From: Thauera sp. JM12B12
Lineage (GTDB): Bacteria; Pseudomonadota; Gammaproteobacteria; Burkholderiales; Rhodocyclaceae
Length of the DNA stretch: 64,000 nt
Reading direction: 5' to 3'
Assembly: GCF_039614725.1 (NCBI RefSeq)
Contig: NZ_CP154859.1
Coordinates: 3,038,001 to 3,102,000 of the forward strand
Each line of letters begins with the position of its first letter. Position 1 is the stretch's first letter. Position numbers and translations under genes: made by a program. The notes under the pieces are model-generated. The model made no database searches and was not told the DNA's origin. It saw only the letters and a list, made by a program, of their open reading frames with translations. This document shows positions 37,103 to 45,397 of this stretch, in pieces.

Positions 37103-39031
37103 TCAGTTGCCGCTCATCGCCATCATCAGCTGGTTGATGCGCTTGACGAAGGTGGCCGGGTCGTCGAGCGTGCCGCCCTCGGCGAGCAGCGCCTGATCGA
37201 ACAGCACCGCGGCCCAGTCGTCGAAGTGCTTGTCCTCGTACTTCAGGCGCAGCACCGCCGGATGGCTGGGGTTGATCTCGAGGATGGGCTTCGACACCGG
37301 CGCGCTCTGGCCGGCGGCCTTGAGGATGCGCGCGAGGTTCATGCCCAGGTCGTGCTCGTCGGCCACCAGGCAGGCAGGCGAGTCGGTCAGGCGCAGCGTC
37401 ACCTTCACCTCCTTGACGCGCTCGCCCAGGCTCGCCTTCATCTTGTCGAGCAGCTCCTTGTACTCGTCGGCGGCCTTCTCGGCCTCCTGCTTCTCGGCCT
37501 CGTCCTCGAGCGCGCCCAGGTCCAGCCCGCCCTTGGCGACCGACACCAGCGGCTTGCCGTCGAACTCGGTGAGGTTACCCACCACCCACTCGTCAACGCG
37601 GTCGGTGAGCAGCAGCACCTCGATGCCCTTCTTGCGGAAGACCTCGAGATGCGGGCTGTTCTTGGCGGCGTTGAAGGTCTCGGCGGTGACGAAGTAGATC
37701 TTGTCCTGGCCTTCCTTCATGCGGCCGATGTAGTCGGCGAGCGACACCACCTCGTCCTGGTTGTCCAGCTTGGTCGAGGCGAAGCGCAGCAGGCCGGCGA
37801 TCTTGTCCTTGTTGGCGAAGTCCTCGCCCACGCCTTCCTTCAGCACCTTGCCGAAGGCCTTCCAGAACTCGGCGTACTTCTCCTTGTCCGCGGCCTCGTC
37901 GCTGTTGGCGAGGCTCTCGATGAGCGTCAGCACCTTCTTGGTGCAGCCGGCGCGGATGGTGTCGATGTCCTTCGATTCCTGCAGGATCTCGCGCGACACG
38001 TTGAGCGGCAGGTCGGCCGAATCCACCACCCCGCGCACGAAGCGCAGGTAGGTCGGCATCAGCTTCTCGGCGTCGTCCATGATGAAGACGCGCTTCACAT
38101 ACAGCTTGATGCCGTGCTTGGCGTTGCGGTCCCACAGATCGAAGGGCGCGTTCTTCGGGATGTAGAGCAGGTTGGTGTATTCGTGGCGGCCCTCGACGCG
38201 CGAGTGGGTCCACGCCAGCGGGTCCTCGAAGTCGTGGGCGACGTGCTTGTAGAAGGCGGTGTACTCGTCGTCCGTGATGTCGTTCTTCGCGCGTGTCCAC
38301 AGCGCGTTGGCCTGGTTGACCGTCTCGTCCTCGTCGGTGACGACCTGCTTCTTCTGCTCCTCGTTCCACTCCTCCTTCTTCATCACGATCGGCTGCACGA
38401 TGTGATCGGAGTACTTACGGATCAGGCTCTTGAGCTTCCACGACGACAGCAGGTCTTCCTGGCCCTCGCGCAGGTGCAGGGTGATCTCGGTGCCGCGGCC
38501 GGGTTTCTCGACCTGCTCCACGGTGTAGGCGCCGGCCTCGTCGCCGGTCATCGAGCACTCCCACCTCACCGCCTGGTCAGCAGGCAGGCCGGCGCGGCGC
38601 GACACCACGGTGACCTTGTCGGCGACGATGAAGGCGGAGTAGAAGCCGACGCCGAACTGGCCGATCAGGTGGGCGTCCTTCTTCTGGTCGCCGGTGAGCT
38701 TGCCGAAGAATTCCTTGGTGCCCGACTTGGCGATGGTGCCGAGGTGGGCGATCGCCTCCTCACGGCTCATGCCGATGCCGTTGTCGGCGACGGTGACGGT
38801 CTTCGCGTCGGTGTCGAAGCCGATGCGGATCTTCAGTTCGCTGTCGTTCTCGTACAGGCTGCCATTGTCGAGCGCCTCGAAGCGCAGCTTGTCGCAGGCG
38901 TCAGATGCGTTGGAGACGAGCTCGCGCAGGAAGATCTCGCGGTTGGAGTACAGCGAGTGGATCATCAGGTGAAGCAGTTGCTTCACCTCGGCCTGGAAGT
39001 TCATCGTCTGGGCGGCTGCGGTTTCGGACAT
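37103..39031 (-). CDS. htpG: Chaperone protein HtpG (Hsp90)
   Basis: HtpG is the bacterial Hsp90, an ATP-dependent dimeric chaperone. The 642-residue protein has the N-terminal GHKL ATPase ([39 protein letters not shown]), the middle domain with SREILQES, and the C-terminal dimerisation domain. Length and domains are complete. It follows greB on the same strand and has its own sigma-32 promoter in the gap. Confidence 0.97.
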   Translation of the reverse strand: MSETAAAQTMNFQAEVKQLLHLMIHSLYSNREIFLRELVSNASDACDKLRFEALDNGSLYENDSELKIRIGFDTDAKTVTVADNGIGMSREEAIAHLGTIAKSGTKEFFGKLTGDQKKDAHLIGQFGVGFYSAFIVADKVTVVSRRAGLPADQAVRWECSMTGDEAGAYTVEQVEKPGRGTEITLHLREGQEDLLSSWKLKSLIRKYSDHIVQPIVMKKEEWNEEQKKQVVTDEDETVNQANALWTRAKNDITDDEYTAFYKHVAHDFEDPLAWTHSRVEGRHEYTNLLYIPKNAPFDLWDRNAKHGIKLYVKRVFIMDDAEKLMPTYLRFVRGVVDSADLPLNVSREILQESKDIDTIRAGCTKKVLTLIESLANSDEAADKEKYAEFWKAFGKVLKEGVGEDFANKDKIAGLLRFASTKLDNQDEVVSLADYIGRMKEGQDKIYFVTAETFNAAKNSPHLEVFRKKGIEVLLLTDRVDEWVVGNLTEFDGKPLVSVAKGGLDLGALEDEAEKQEAEKAADEYKELLDKMKASLGERVKEVKVTLRLTDSPACLVADEHDLGMNLARILKAAGQSAPVSKPILEINPSHPAVLRLKYEDKHFDDWAAVLFDQALLAEGGTLDDPATFVKRINQLMMAMSGN

Positions 39032-39071
39032 GGATACGACTCCAGCTTGGGTTACGGATCAGTGCGTCCGA

Positions 39072-39099
39072 AGATGGGGCCACCCGTCCGGCTTTCAAG
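39072..39099 (-). promoter_or_regulatory. Heat-shock (sigma-32) promoter of htpG
   Basis: On the minus strand CTTGAAA is followed, after 13 bp, by CCCCATCT. This matches the sigma-32 consensus CTTGAAA-N12-15-CCCCATNT essentially perfectly. It lies just downstream of the greB stop and about 40 bp before the htpG ATG. Confidence 0.88.
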
Positions 39100-39104
39100 C
39101 CCCG

Positions 39105-39656
39105 CTACCGATACTGCACCTCGGTGACCTCGATCTCGCGCATCCCCGCCGGGCTCTGGAAGCGCACCACGTCGCCCGCACGCGCCTTCAGCACCGCGCG
39201 CGCCAGCGGCGAGATCCAGCTGATGCGGCCCTGCGAGGCGTCCGCCTCATCCACGCCGACGATCTGCCAGGTCTGCTCGTCCCCGGTCTCGAGGTCGCAG
39301 AAGCTCACCGTGGCGCCGAAGAAGACCTGCTCGAGGCCCTGCTGGCGCTCGGGGTCGACCACCTCGGCGCTCTCGATGCGCTTGATCAGGAAGCGGATGC
39401 GGCGGTCGATCTCGCGCAGCCGCTTCTTGCCGTAGATGTAGTCGCCGTTCTCCGAACGGTCGCCGTTGCCCGCCGCCCAGGCCACGGTCTCGACCAGCTT
39501 CGGGCGCTCGATGCGCACGAGCTGGTCGAGCTCGACGCGCAGCGCGTCGTAGCCGCGCCGCGTCATGTAGTTCTTGCTGCCTGCAGGCAGGCGCAGCGCG
39601 GGAGCGAGCTCGTCGTCCTCGTCGCCGTCGTTTTCCTTCACGAAGGCCTTGTTCAC
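39105..39656 (-). CDS. greB: Transcription elongation factor GreB
   Basis: GreB rescues backtracked RNA polymerase by stimulating transcript cleavage. The coiled-coil tip with the acidic pair is visible in GDRSENGDYIYGKKRLREID, and the C-terminal FKBP-like domain includes VFFGATVSF and SPLARAVLKARAGD. The start is taken as GTG at 39656 (AGGACA upstream). This gives 183 residues with an acidic N-terminal extension (GDEDDE) that E. coli GreB lacks. The frame stays open further upstream without homology. Confidence 0.9.
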   Translation of the reverse strand: MNKAFVKENDGDEDDELAPALRLPAGSKNYMTRRGYDALRVELDQLVRIERPKLVETVAWAAGNGDRSENGDYIYGKKRLREIDRRIRFLIKRIESAEVVDPERQQGLEQVFFGATVSFCDLETGDEQTWQIVGVDEADASQGRISWISPLARAVLKARAGDVVRFQSPAGMREIEVTEVQYR

Positions 39657-39832
39657 TGCCGGATGTCCTGGGTTCGAGAAAGTCGAATGGTAAGGAATCC
39701 CCACCGGTCGCGTCACGCCCGCCGGGCAGGCGGCCGCCAAGTTGTCATCCACCGTCGCCGCGCATAACATGCCCGGCAAAACATTCCGGGTGCCTACGCC
39801 CGGCGAACATCGGCGCGAAGGGGGACGCAAGC

Positions 39833-40048
39833 ATGATCAACAAGGTATTCGACGAGGTGACCAGCTTGCGCCTGCGTCTCCAGGAACTGCGGCTCGAGCA
39901 TCGCGACCTCGACGATGCGATCGCGGGCCTGGCGACCAATCCGACCGGTGACGAGCTGATGCTGCGCCGGCTCAAGAAGCGCAAGCTCGCGCTCAAGGAT
40001 CGCATCATCGCCATCGAGCACATGCTGAGCCCCGACGAGCGCGCCTGA
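39833..40048 (+). CDS. DUF465 (YdcH-like) small protein
   Basis: This 71-residue, highly charged helical protein matches the YdcH/DUF465 family: a central helix-loop-helix with LRLEHRDLDDAI and LKKRKLALKDRIIAIEHM near the end. Function is unknown in the family. It is divergent from greB. Confidence 0.82.
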   Translation: MINKVFDEVTSLRLRLQELRLEHRDLDDAIAGLATNPTGDELMLRRLKKRKLALKDRIIAIEHMLSPDERA

Positions 40049-40156
40049 ACCCGCCCTCCTCACGGACGCGCACGAGCACGGACCGAGCGCGAACACCGCA
40101 GGCGCGGGACGCACGCCCCTCCTTTCCTTCACCATCTCAGGCCATCCATCCAGCCC

Positions 40157-40939
40157 ATGAAAGACATCCAGATAGGCGGTCAGTCGGTCGCCGTTGCCGT
40201 CCGCGGCGAAACGACCGCGACCCCGCTGCTGCTGATCCACGGCGCCGGACATGACCACGGCGTCTGGGACGCCGTCGCGCCCGGCCTGGCGGACGCCGGC
40301 TACCGCGTCATCGCCCCTGACCTGCCCGCTCACGGCGCCTCCGGCGGCGCCCCCCTGCCCGACATCGAGACGATGGCGGCCTGGGTGATCGCGCTCGCCG
40401 ATGCGCTCGATCTCGATCGCTTCGCCCTCGCCGGCCACAGCATGGGCTCGCTGGTGGCGCTCGCGGCAGCGGCACGTGCGCCCACGCGCGTGCAGGCGCT
40501 CCACCTGCTCGGCAGCCTGGCCCCGATGCCGGTCGCCCCGTTCATGCTCGACGCGGTGCGCACCGACCCGCCGCAGGCGTGGGCGCTGATCAACAAGTTC
40601 TCCTACGCGCCGGCCGAGGTGCTCGGCGAATCGCGCCGGCGCGCACTCGAGGACGCCAACCTCGAGCGCATGCAGCGCCAGGGGGCGCCCGTGCTCGCAA
40701 GCGATCTCGCCGCCTGCGATCGCTGGCAGGATGGACTGCAGGCCGCGGCGCAGGTGCGTTGCCCGGTGCTGCTGCTGAGCGGAGACTGCGATCGCATGAC
40801 CCCGGTCACGGCGGCCACGCCGCTGCGCGACGCCTTCACCGGCTGCGACGCGCGCCAGGTCGTGCTGCAGGGGGTCGGACACACACTGATGCTCGAGGCC
40901 CCCCAGCAGGTGGTCGACGCCATGCGGCCGGCGACCTGA
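40157..40939 (+). CDS. Alpha/beta-fold hydrolase
   Basis: This 260-residue soluble hydrolase has the complete triad: Ser95 in the nucleophile elbow GHSMGS, an Asp in GDCDRMTP and a His in GVGHTLMLEAP. The oxyanion region is HGAGHDHGVWD. It could be an esterase, lactonase or C-C hydrolase; the sequence does not decide. It is 108 bp after the DUF465 gene and 52 bp before a DUF2189 gene. Confidence 0.82.
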   Translation: MKDIQIGGQSVAVAVRGETTATPLLLIHGAGHDHGVWDAVAPGLADAGYRVIAPDLPAHGASGGAPLPDIETMAAWVIALADALDLDRFALAGHSMGSLVALAAAARAPTRVQALHLLGSLAPMPVAPFMLDAVRTDPPQAWALINKFSYAPAEVLGESRRRALEDANLERMQRQGAPVLASDLAACDRWQDGLQAAAQVRCPVLLLSGDCDRMTPVTAATPLRDAFTGCDARQVVLQGVGHTLMLEAPQQVVDAMRPAT

Positions 40940-40991
40940 GAACCGGCTGCGGGCGACACCGGCAGTCGAACACCTTGCGGAGGATGACACG

Positions 40992-41798
40992 ATGGCGCAC
41001 GAACCTTCACCCCAGGATCAGCCGCGGAACGCGGACGACCCCGGCCTGCCCTTCCCGGCCGCGCGCGACGTTTCGCCCGCGGCGCCGCTGCGCTGGCTCG
41101 CCCGCGGCTTCGCCGACCTGCGCGCCTGCCCCGGCTCGAGCCTGTTCTACGGGGTCTGCTTCGCGGCGATGGGCCTGCTGACCGTGATCACCCTCGTCCA
41201 TGCCTACGAGTACGCCGCCGCGCTCGCCTCCGGCTTCCTGCTCGTCGGACCGCTGTTCGCGATGGGGCTCTACGAGATCAGCCGCCGCCGCGAGCGCGGC
41301 GAGGCCTGCGCGCTCGCCCCCACCCTCACCGTGTGGCGGCGCAACCTCGGCAACATCGGCGTGTTCGCGGTGGTGCTCGGCGTGGTCCTGCTGGTCTGGG
41401 CGCGCGCCTCGATGGTGGTGTTCGCGCTCTTCTACACCGAGACGCTGCCCAGCCTCGAGAGCCTTGCCGAGCAGATCCTCGCCCTGCGCAATCTCGAGTT
41501 CCTGGGCACCTACTTCGGCGTCGGGCTGATCTTCGCGACGATCGCCTTCGCCGCCAGCGTGGTGTCGGTGCCGCTGATGCTCGACCGCAACCAGGACGCC
41601 GTGAGCGCGATGCTCGGCAGCTTCGGCGCCCTGCTGCGCAACCCAGGGCCGATGCTGGTGTGGGCCGTGCTGATCGTCCTGCTGACGGCAATCGGCTTTG
41701 CCACCTTCAACATCGGTTTCGTGGTCCTGATGCCGATTCTCGGCCACGCCAGCTGGCACGCCTACCGCGACCTGATCGAGCCGCTGCCGCCCCCCTGA
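40992..41798 (+). CDS. DUF2189 integral membrane protein
   Basis: This 268-residue protein has a soluble N-terminal 45 residues and five to six membrane segments. The features LRWLARGFADLRACPGSSLF, GFLLVGPLFAMGLYEISRR and GHASWHAYRDLIEP match the DUF2189 family. Function is unknown. It is likely co-transcribed with the hydrolase upstream. Confidence 0.78.
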   Translation: MAHEPSPQDQPRNADDPGLPFPAARDVSPAAPLRWLARGFADLRACPGSSLFYGVCFAAMGLLTVITLVHAYEYAAALASGFLLVGPLFAMGLYEISRRRERGEACALAPTLTVWRRNLGNIGVFAVVLGVVLLVWARASMVVFALFYTETLPSLESLAEQILALRNLEFLGTYFGVGLIFATIAFAASVVSVPLMLDRNQDAVSAMLGSFGALLRNPGPMLVWAVLIVLLTAIGFATFNIGFVVLMPILGHASWHAYRDLIEPLPPP

Positions 41799-41833
41799 AC
41801 GCCGCCGACCGCTCGGCGCGCTGGCGAGGCCGC

Positions 41834-42685
41834 TCAGTCCGCCAGCGCCAGCACCACCGGCTGATGATCGGACGCGGCGGTGTCCGCAAGCACCTGCAGA
41901 TCGAGCACGCGCGGCGCGAGGTCTGCGGTGACGAAGAAGAAGTCGCAGCAATAGGCGCGGTCGGGCCACTCCGCGCCATGCAGCCCGACCGTGGGCGCAT
42001 GCGGCGTCCCCGGCCGCAGCAGCTGCCACGCGTCGCACCACGCCGGCACACCGGCGCCGATCGGCGCCTGCATCCGCGCATGCTCGGGCGAACCCGGCTC
42101 GCAGTTGAAATCACCGCACACGATCGCCGACGCCGGGCGGGGACGTGCGGCGAACGCCGGGTTCGCCTCCTTGCCGCGCGCCGGTGCCGCCGCCTGCGCC
42201 GCTGCCTCGGCCTGCAGCGCGCGCAACGCTTCGACCTGTGCCCGGCGCTGGCGCGCCGAGTAGTACTCGAGATGCGTGGTCATCACCCGCAGGGGGCCGC
42301 ACGCCGTGCTCACCACCGCCTCGACGCACACCCGCTGCATGGACGGAAAATCGGCGTCGGCCGGTGCCGGAAGCAGGTGCCGGAACACCTGCCCCACCGG
42401 CAGCCGCGACAGCAGCAGATTGCCGAAGCGCGCCCGCCCGCCGCCACCGTCCGGCACATCCATGCCGGCCCCGAAGACCGCCTCGAACCCCGGAAAGGCC
42501 GCGGCGAAATGCGCGGGCTCGTCCTCGCGCGCCCCCCCGGCCAACCCGGGGAAGTTGCATGCCACCTCCTGCAGGCACACGAGATCGAAATCGCCCGCGG
42601 CGCGGATGGCCGCCACGCTGCGGGCGAGGTCGACCCGGCCGTCAGCGCCCCGGCCCCACTGGATGTTCCACGTCAGCACTCTCAT
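41834..42685 (-). CDS. Endonuclease/exonuclease/phosphatase family protein
   Basis: This 283-residue protein belongs to the metal-dependent EEP family. The landmarks are TWNIQWG at the N-terminus, the metal-binding Glu in VCLQEVA, GDFNCEPGS, and the terminal SDHQPVVL. Members cleave DNA, phospholipids or phosphate esters; the substrate is not clear here. No signal peptide is seen. The gene lies back to back with ttrS (132-bp gap). Confidence 0.82.
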   Translation of the reverse strand: MRVLTWNIQWGRGADGRVDLARSVAAIRAAGDFDLVCLQEVACNFPGLAGGAREDEPAHFAAAFPGFEAVFGAGMDVPDGGGGRARFGNLLLSRLPVGQVFRHLLPAPADADFPSMQRVCVEAVVSTACGPLRVMTTHLEYYSARQRRAQVEALRALQAEAAAQAAAPARGKEANPAFAARPRPASAIVCGDFNCEPGSPEHARMQAPIGAGVPAWCDAWQLLRPGTPHAPTVGLHGAEWPDRAYCCDFFFVTADLAPRVLDLQVLADTAASDHQPVVLALAD

Positions 42686-42817
42686 CGCGCCCTCCCCTGC
42701 CGTCCTCGAAAGCGTGTCTCCACGACCACAAAGATATATCGGCAGACACCGCCCGGGCCATGGCCACCCGCCGGGGCCGTGCTTGACGCCCGCAGCGCGA
42801 GGCGCCATTTTGCGGCC

Positions 42818-44635
42818 ATGCCCCTCACCCTCCGCCACGTCCTGGCCCTCGTCGTGCTCGCGCTGCCGCTGTGCGCACTCCTCCCGCATGCCGCAGCGGC
42901 GCCCGGGCAGCCGCTGCGCATCGGCGTGCTCGCCTTCCTCGGGTCGGACGCCGCGGTCGAGGAATGGTCGCCGGTGATCGCGCGCTTGCGTACCGCGCTC
43001 CCCGACTACACGCCGACCCTTCACCATCTCGACCACGATGGCCTGCGCGATGCGGCGCAGCGTGGCGAGCTCGACTTCATCATCACCAACCCCGGGCACT
43101 ACATCGAGCTCGAGGCCAGCCTCGGGGCGAGCCGCATCCTCACCCTGGACGCCGGCGGCCGCCGCGCCCCGGAGCGCGCGCTCGGCTCGGCGGTCATCGT
43201 CCCCCGCACCAGCGCGCTGCAGACACTGGACGATCTGCGCGGACGCCGACTCGCCATCGTCGGCCGAGGCGGCTTCGGCGGCTTCCAGCTGGTGTGGGGC
43301 GAGCTCGCCGCTCGCGGCATCGACCCCGAGACCGACCTGGCCGGATTGCACGAGGTCGGTTTTCCGATGGGCGGCGTGGTCGATGCGCTCGACGCCGGCG
43401 CGGCCGACGCCGGCGTGCTGCGCAGCTGCCTGCTCGAAGCCCATCCCGAGTGGCAGGCGCGCTTTCGCGTGCTGGCGCCCCGCGCCGAGAGCAGCTTTCC
43501 TTGCGCCACCTCGACCCCGCTCTATCCCGACTGGCCGCTCGCCGCACTGCGCGACACCTCGCCCGAGCTCGCACGCATGGTGGCGATCGCCCTGCTCGGC
43601 ATGCGCCACGACGACGACGGCCTGGCGTGGTCGGTCGCAGCCGACTACCAGCCGGTGCACGAGCTCTTCCGCCGCCTCGAGATCGGTCCCTATGCCTACC
43701 TGCGCGCGCCCACGCTGATGGTGCTGGCCGAGCGCTACTGGCCCTGGGTGGCGGGCTTCGCGCTGCTGATCGCGGGCTGGATCTTCTATACCGTACGCGT
43801 CGAGCATCTTGTGCAGGTCCGCACCGCGGCCCTGCGCGACGCGCTTGCTGCACGCGAGGCCATGGAGGCGCGCATGCGCGGCGCGCTCGAGCAGGCCGAG
43901 CACCTGTCGCGGCTGTCGGTGCTGGGCGAGCTCTCCGGCACGCTCGCGCACGAGCTCAACCAGCCGCTGGCCGCGATCGCCAACTACGCCAACAGCCTGG
44001 TGCGCCGCGCCGACAACCAGCGCCTGACCGAGGCCGCGGTGCGCGAAGCCGCGGGCGAGATCACCGGCCAGGCCGAGCGCGCCGCCGGCATCCTCGGCCG
44101 CATCCGCGCCTTCGCGCGCAAGCGCACCGCCAGCCGCGAAGCGGTCGCGCCACGCGAACTGGTGGACGAGGCGATCGCCCTCTTCCGCGGCATGCTCGCC
44201 CATGCGCCGCCGATCGCGATCAGCGACGCCCTGCCCGCCACAGCCCTGATCGAAGTCGACCGCCTGCAGATCCAGCAGGTGCTGCTCAACCTGCTCAAGA
44301 ATGCATGGGACGCCAGCCGCACCCAAGCGCCGGAACGCCAGCGCATCGACATCGGCCTCGCCAGCGCAGCCGGCAGCCTGCGCATCGCGGTGCGCGACTA
44401 CGGCAGCGGGCTGGCCCCCGGGGCGCACGAGCACCTGTTCGAACCCTTCTTCACCACCAAGGCAGACGGCCTCGGCCTGGGGCTGTCGATCTGTCGCAGC
44501 ATCGCCGAGGCCCACGGCGGCAGGCTGAGCGCCGAAACCCCCGCCCCCGCCGGCGTCGGCGCGCTCTTCGTACTCAGCCTGCCCATGCAGGCGCCCAGCC
44601 CGACCGCCACGCGCGGCGAACAAGCACAGTCATGA
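42818..44635 (+). CDS. ttrS: Tetrathionate-sensing histidine kinase TtrS
   Basis: This 605-residue sensor likely detects tetrathionate and controls ttrBCA through TtrR. A signal peptide (cleavage near residue 28) leads into a periplasmic PhnD-like binding domain (about 30-290). It contains two cysteines, Cys204 and Cys229 (SFPCATSTPLYP), that may take part in sensing. One membrane helix (about 308-326) and a short coiled coil connect to the kinase: phospho-His378 in SGTLAHELNQPLAAI, N-box LLNLLKNAWDAS, and GLGLGLSICRS. Its stop overlaps the ttrR start. The assignment rests on architecture plus the adjacent reductase genes. Confidence 0.87.
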   Translation: MPLTLRHVLALVVLALPLCALLPHAAAAPGQPLRIGVLAFLGSDAAVEEWSPVIARLRTALPDYTPTLHHLDHDGLRDAAQRGELDFIITNPGHYIELEASLGASRILTLDAGGRRAPERALGSAVIVPRTSALQTLDDLRGRRLAIVGRGGFGGFQLVWGELAARGIDPETDLAGLHEVGFPMGGVVDALDAGAADAGVLRSCLLEAHPEWQARFRVLAPRAESSFPCATSTPLYPDWPLAALRDTSPELARMVAIALLGMRHDDDGLAWSVAADYQPVHELFRRLEIGPYAYLRAPTLMVLAERYWPWVAGFALLIAGWIFYTVRVEHLVQVRTAALRDALAAREAMEARMRGALEQAEHLSRLSVLGELSGTLAHELNQPLAAIANYANSLVRRADNQRLTEAAVREAAGEITGQAERAAGILGRIRAFARKRTASREAVAPRELVDEAIALFRGMLAHAPPIAISDALPATALIEVDRLQIQQVLLNLLKNAWDASRTQAPERQRIDIGLASAAGSLRIAVRDYGSGLAPGAHEHLFEPFFTTKADGLGLGLSICRSIAEAHGGRLSAETPAPAGVGALFVLSLPMQAPSPTATRGEQAQS

Positions 44636-45264
44636 CCCCGACCGCAGAAGACATCCTGATCCACGTCGTCGATGACGACGCCGCGTTTCGCCGCTCACTG
44701 GTATTCCTGCTCGAATCCATGGGGTGGCGGGTCGCCAGCCACGCCTCGGCCGAGGACTTCCTCGTCGCCACCCCCGAGCCGTCCGCCGCGGCCTGTCTGG
44801 TGCTCGACATCCGCATGCCGATGATGAGCGGGCTGGAGCTGCAGCAGCAACTGCACCAGCGCGGCTGCAGCGTGCCGATCGTGTTCATCACCGGCCATGG
44901 CGACGTCGAGCTCGCGGTGCAGGCGATGAAGCACGGCGCCTGCGATTTCCTGGAGAAGCCGTTCAAGGACCAGGCCCTGATCGACGCCGTGGGCCGCGCG
45001 GTGAAGCTGGGCTGCGAGACGCGGGCACGCAACGCGCGCTGCGACGAGGCCCGGGCCCTGCTCGAGCGCCTGTCTCCACGTGAGCGCGAGGTCGCCCGCC
45101 TGGTGGCGCTCGGGCTGCCCAACAAGCTGGTCGGGCGCGAGCTCGACATCAGCGAGAAGACGGTGCACGTGCACCGTCATCACGTCATGGAAAAGACCGG
45201 GGTCGGCAGCGCCGCCGAGCTCGCGCGCCTGATGTTGCGCGCGGATCCGGCGGCGCTGGACTGA
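44632..45264 (+). CDS. ttrR: Tetrathionate response regulator TtrR (FixJ/LuxR type)
   Basis: This 210-residue two-domain regulator has a receiver with phospho-acceptor Asp in VLDIRMPMMSG and Lys in FLEKPF, followed by a LuxR-type helix-turn-helix (LSPREREVARLVALGLPNKL...ISEKTVHVHRHHVMEK). The ATG overlaps the ttrS stop as ATGA. It is expected to activate the converging ttrBCA operon, as in Salmonella. Two REP repeats lie just after its stop. Confidence 0.88.
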   Translation: MTPTAEDILIHVVDDDAAFRRSLVFLLESMGWRVASHASAEDFLVATPEPSAAACLVLDIRMPMMSGLELQQQLHQRGCSVPIVFITGHGDVELAVQAMKHGACDFLEKPFKDQALIDAVGRAVKLGCETRARNARCDEARALLERLSPREREVARLVALGLPNKLVGRELDISEKTVHVHRHHVMEKTGVGSAAELARLMLRADPAALD

Positions 45265-45292
45265 AACGCGCGGCGACTCTGCGAGCGCTGCT

Positions 45293-45313
45293 TTCGCGGG
45301 CAAGCCCGCTCCC
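45293..45313 (-). repeat. REP element, copy 4
   Basis: This is a 21-bp core, TTCGCGGGCAAGCCCGCTCC plus C, identical to copy 2 at 21.6 kb. It forms an inverted pair with copy 5 in the convergent gap between ttrR and ttrA. Confidence 0.85.
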
Positions 45314-45333
45314 ACGATGGTACGCCACGCTGT

Positions 45334-45354
45334 GGGAGCGGGCTTGCCCGCGAA
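45334..45354 (+). repeat. REP element, copy 5
   Basis: This is the exact inverse of copy 4, 20 bp away. The pair can fold into a long hairpin and may act as a bidirectional transcript end, since neither ttrR nor ttrA has another visible terminator. Confidence 0.85.
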
Positions 45355-45397
45355 TGGGCGGAGCGGCTGACTTGCGGCCCCGCTCCGCCACACTGCT

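Noticed and set aside
36104..39127. 1007-codon plus-strand frame opposite livG and htpG
   Set aside because: It crosses two real genes and their control regions, and shows no recognisable domain.
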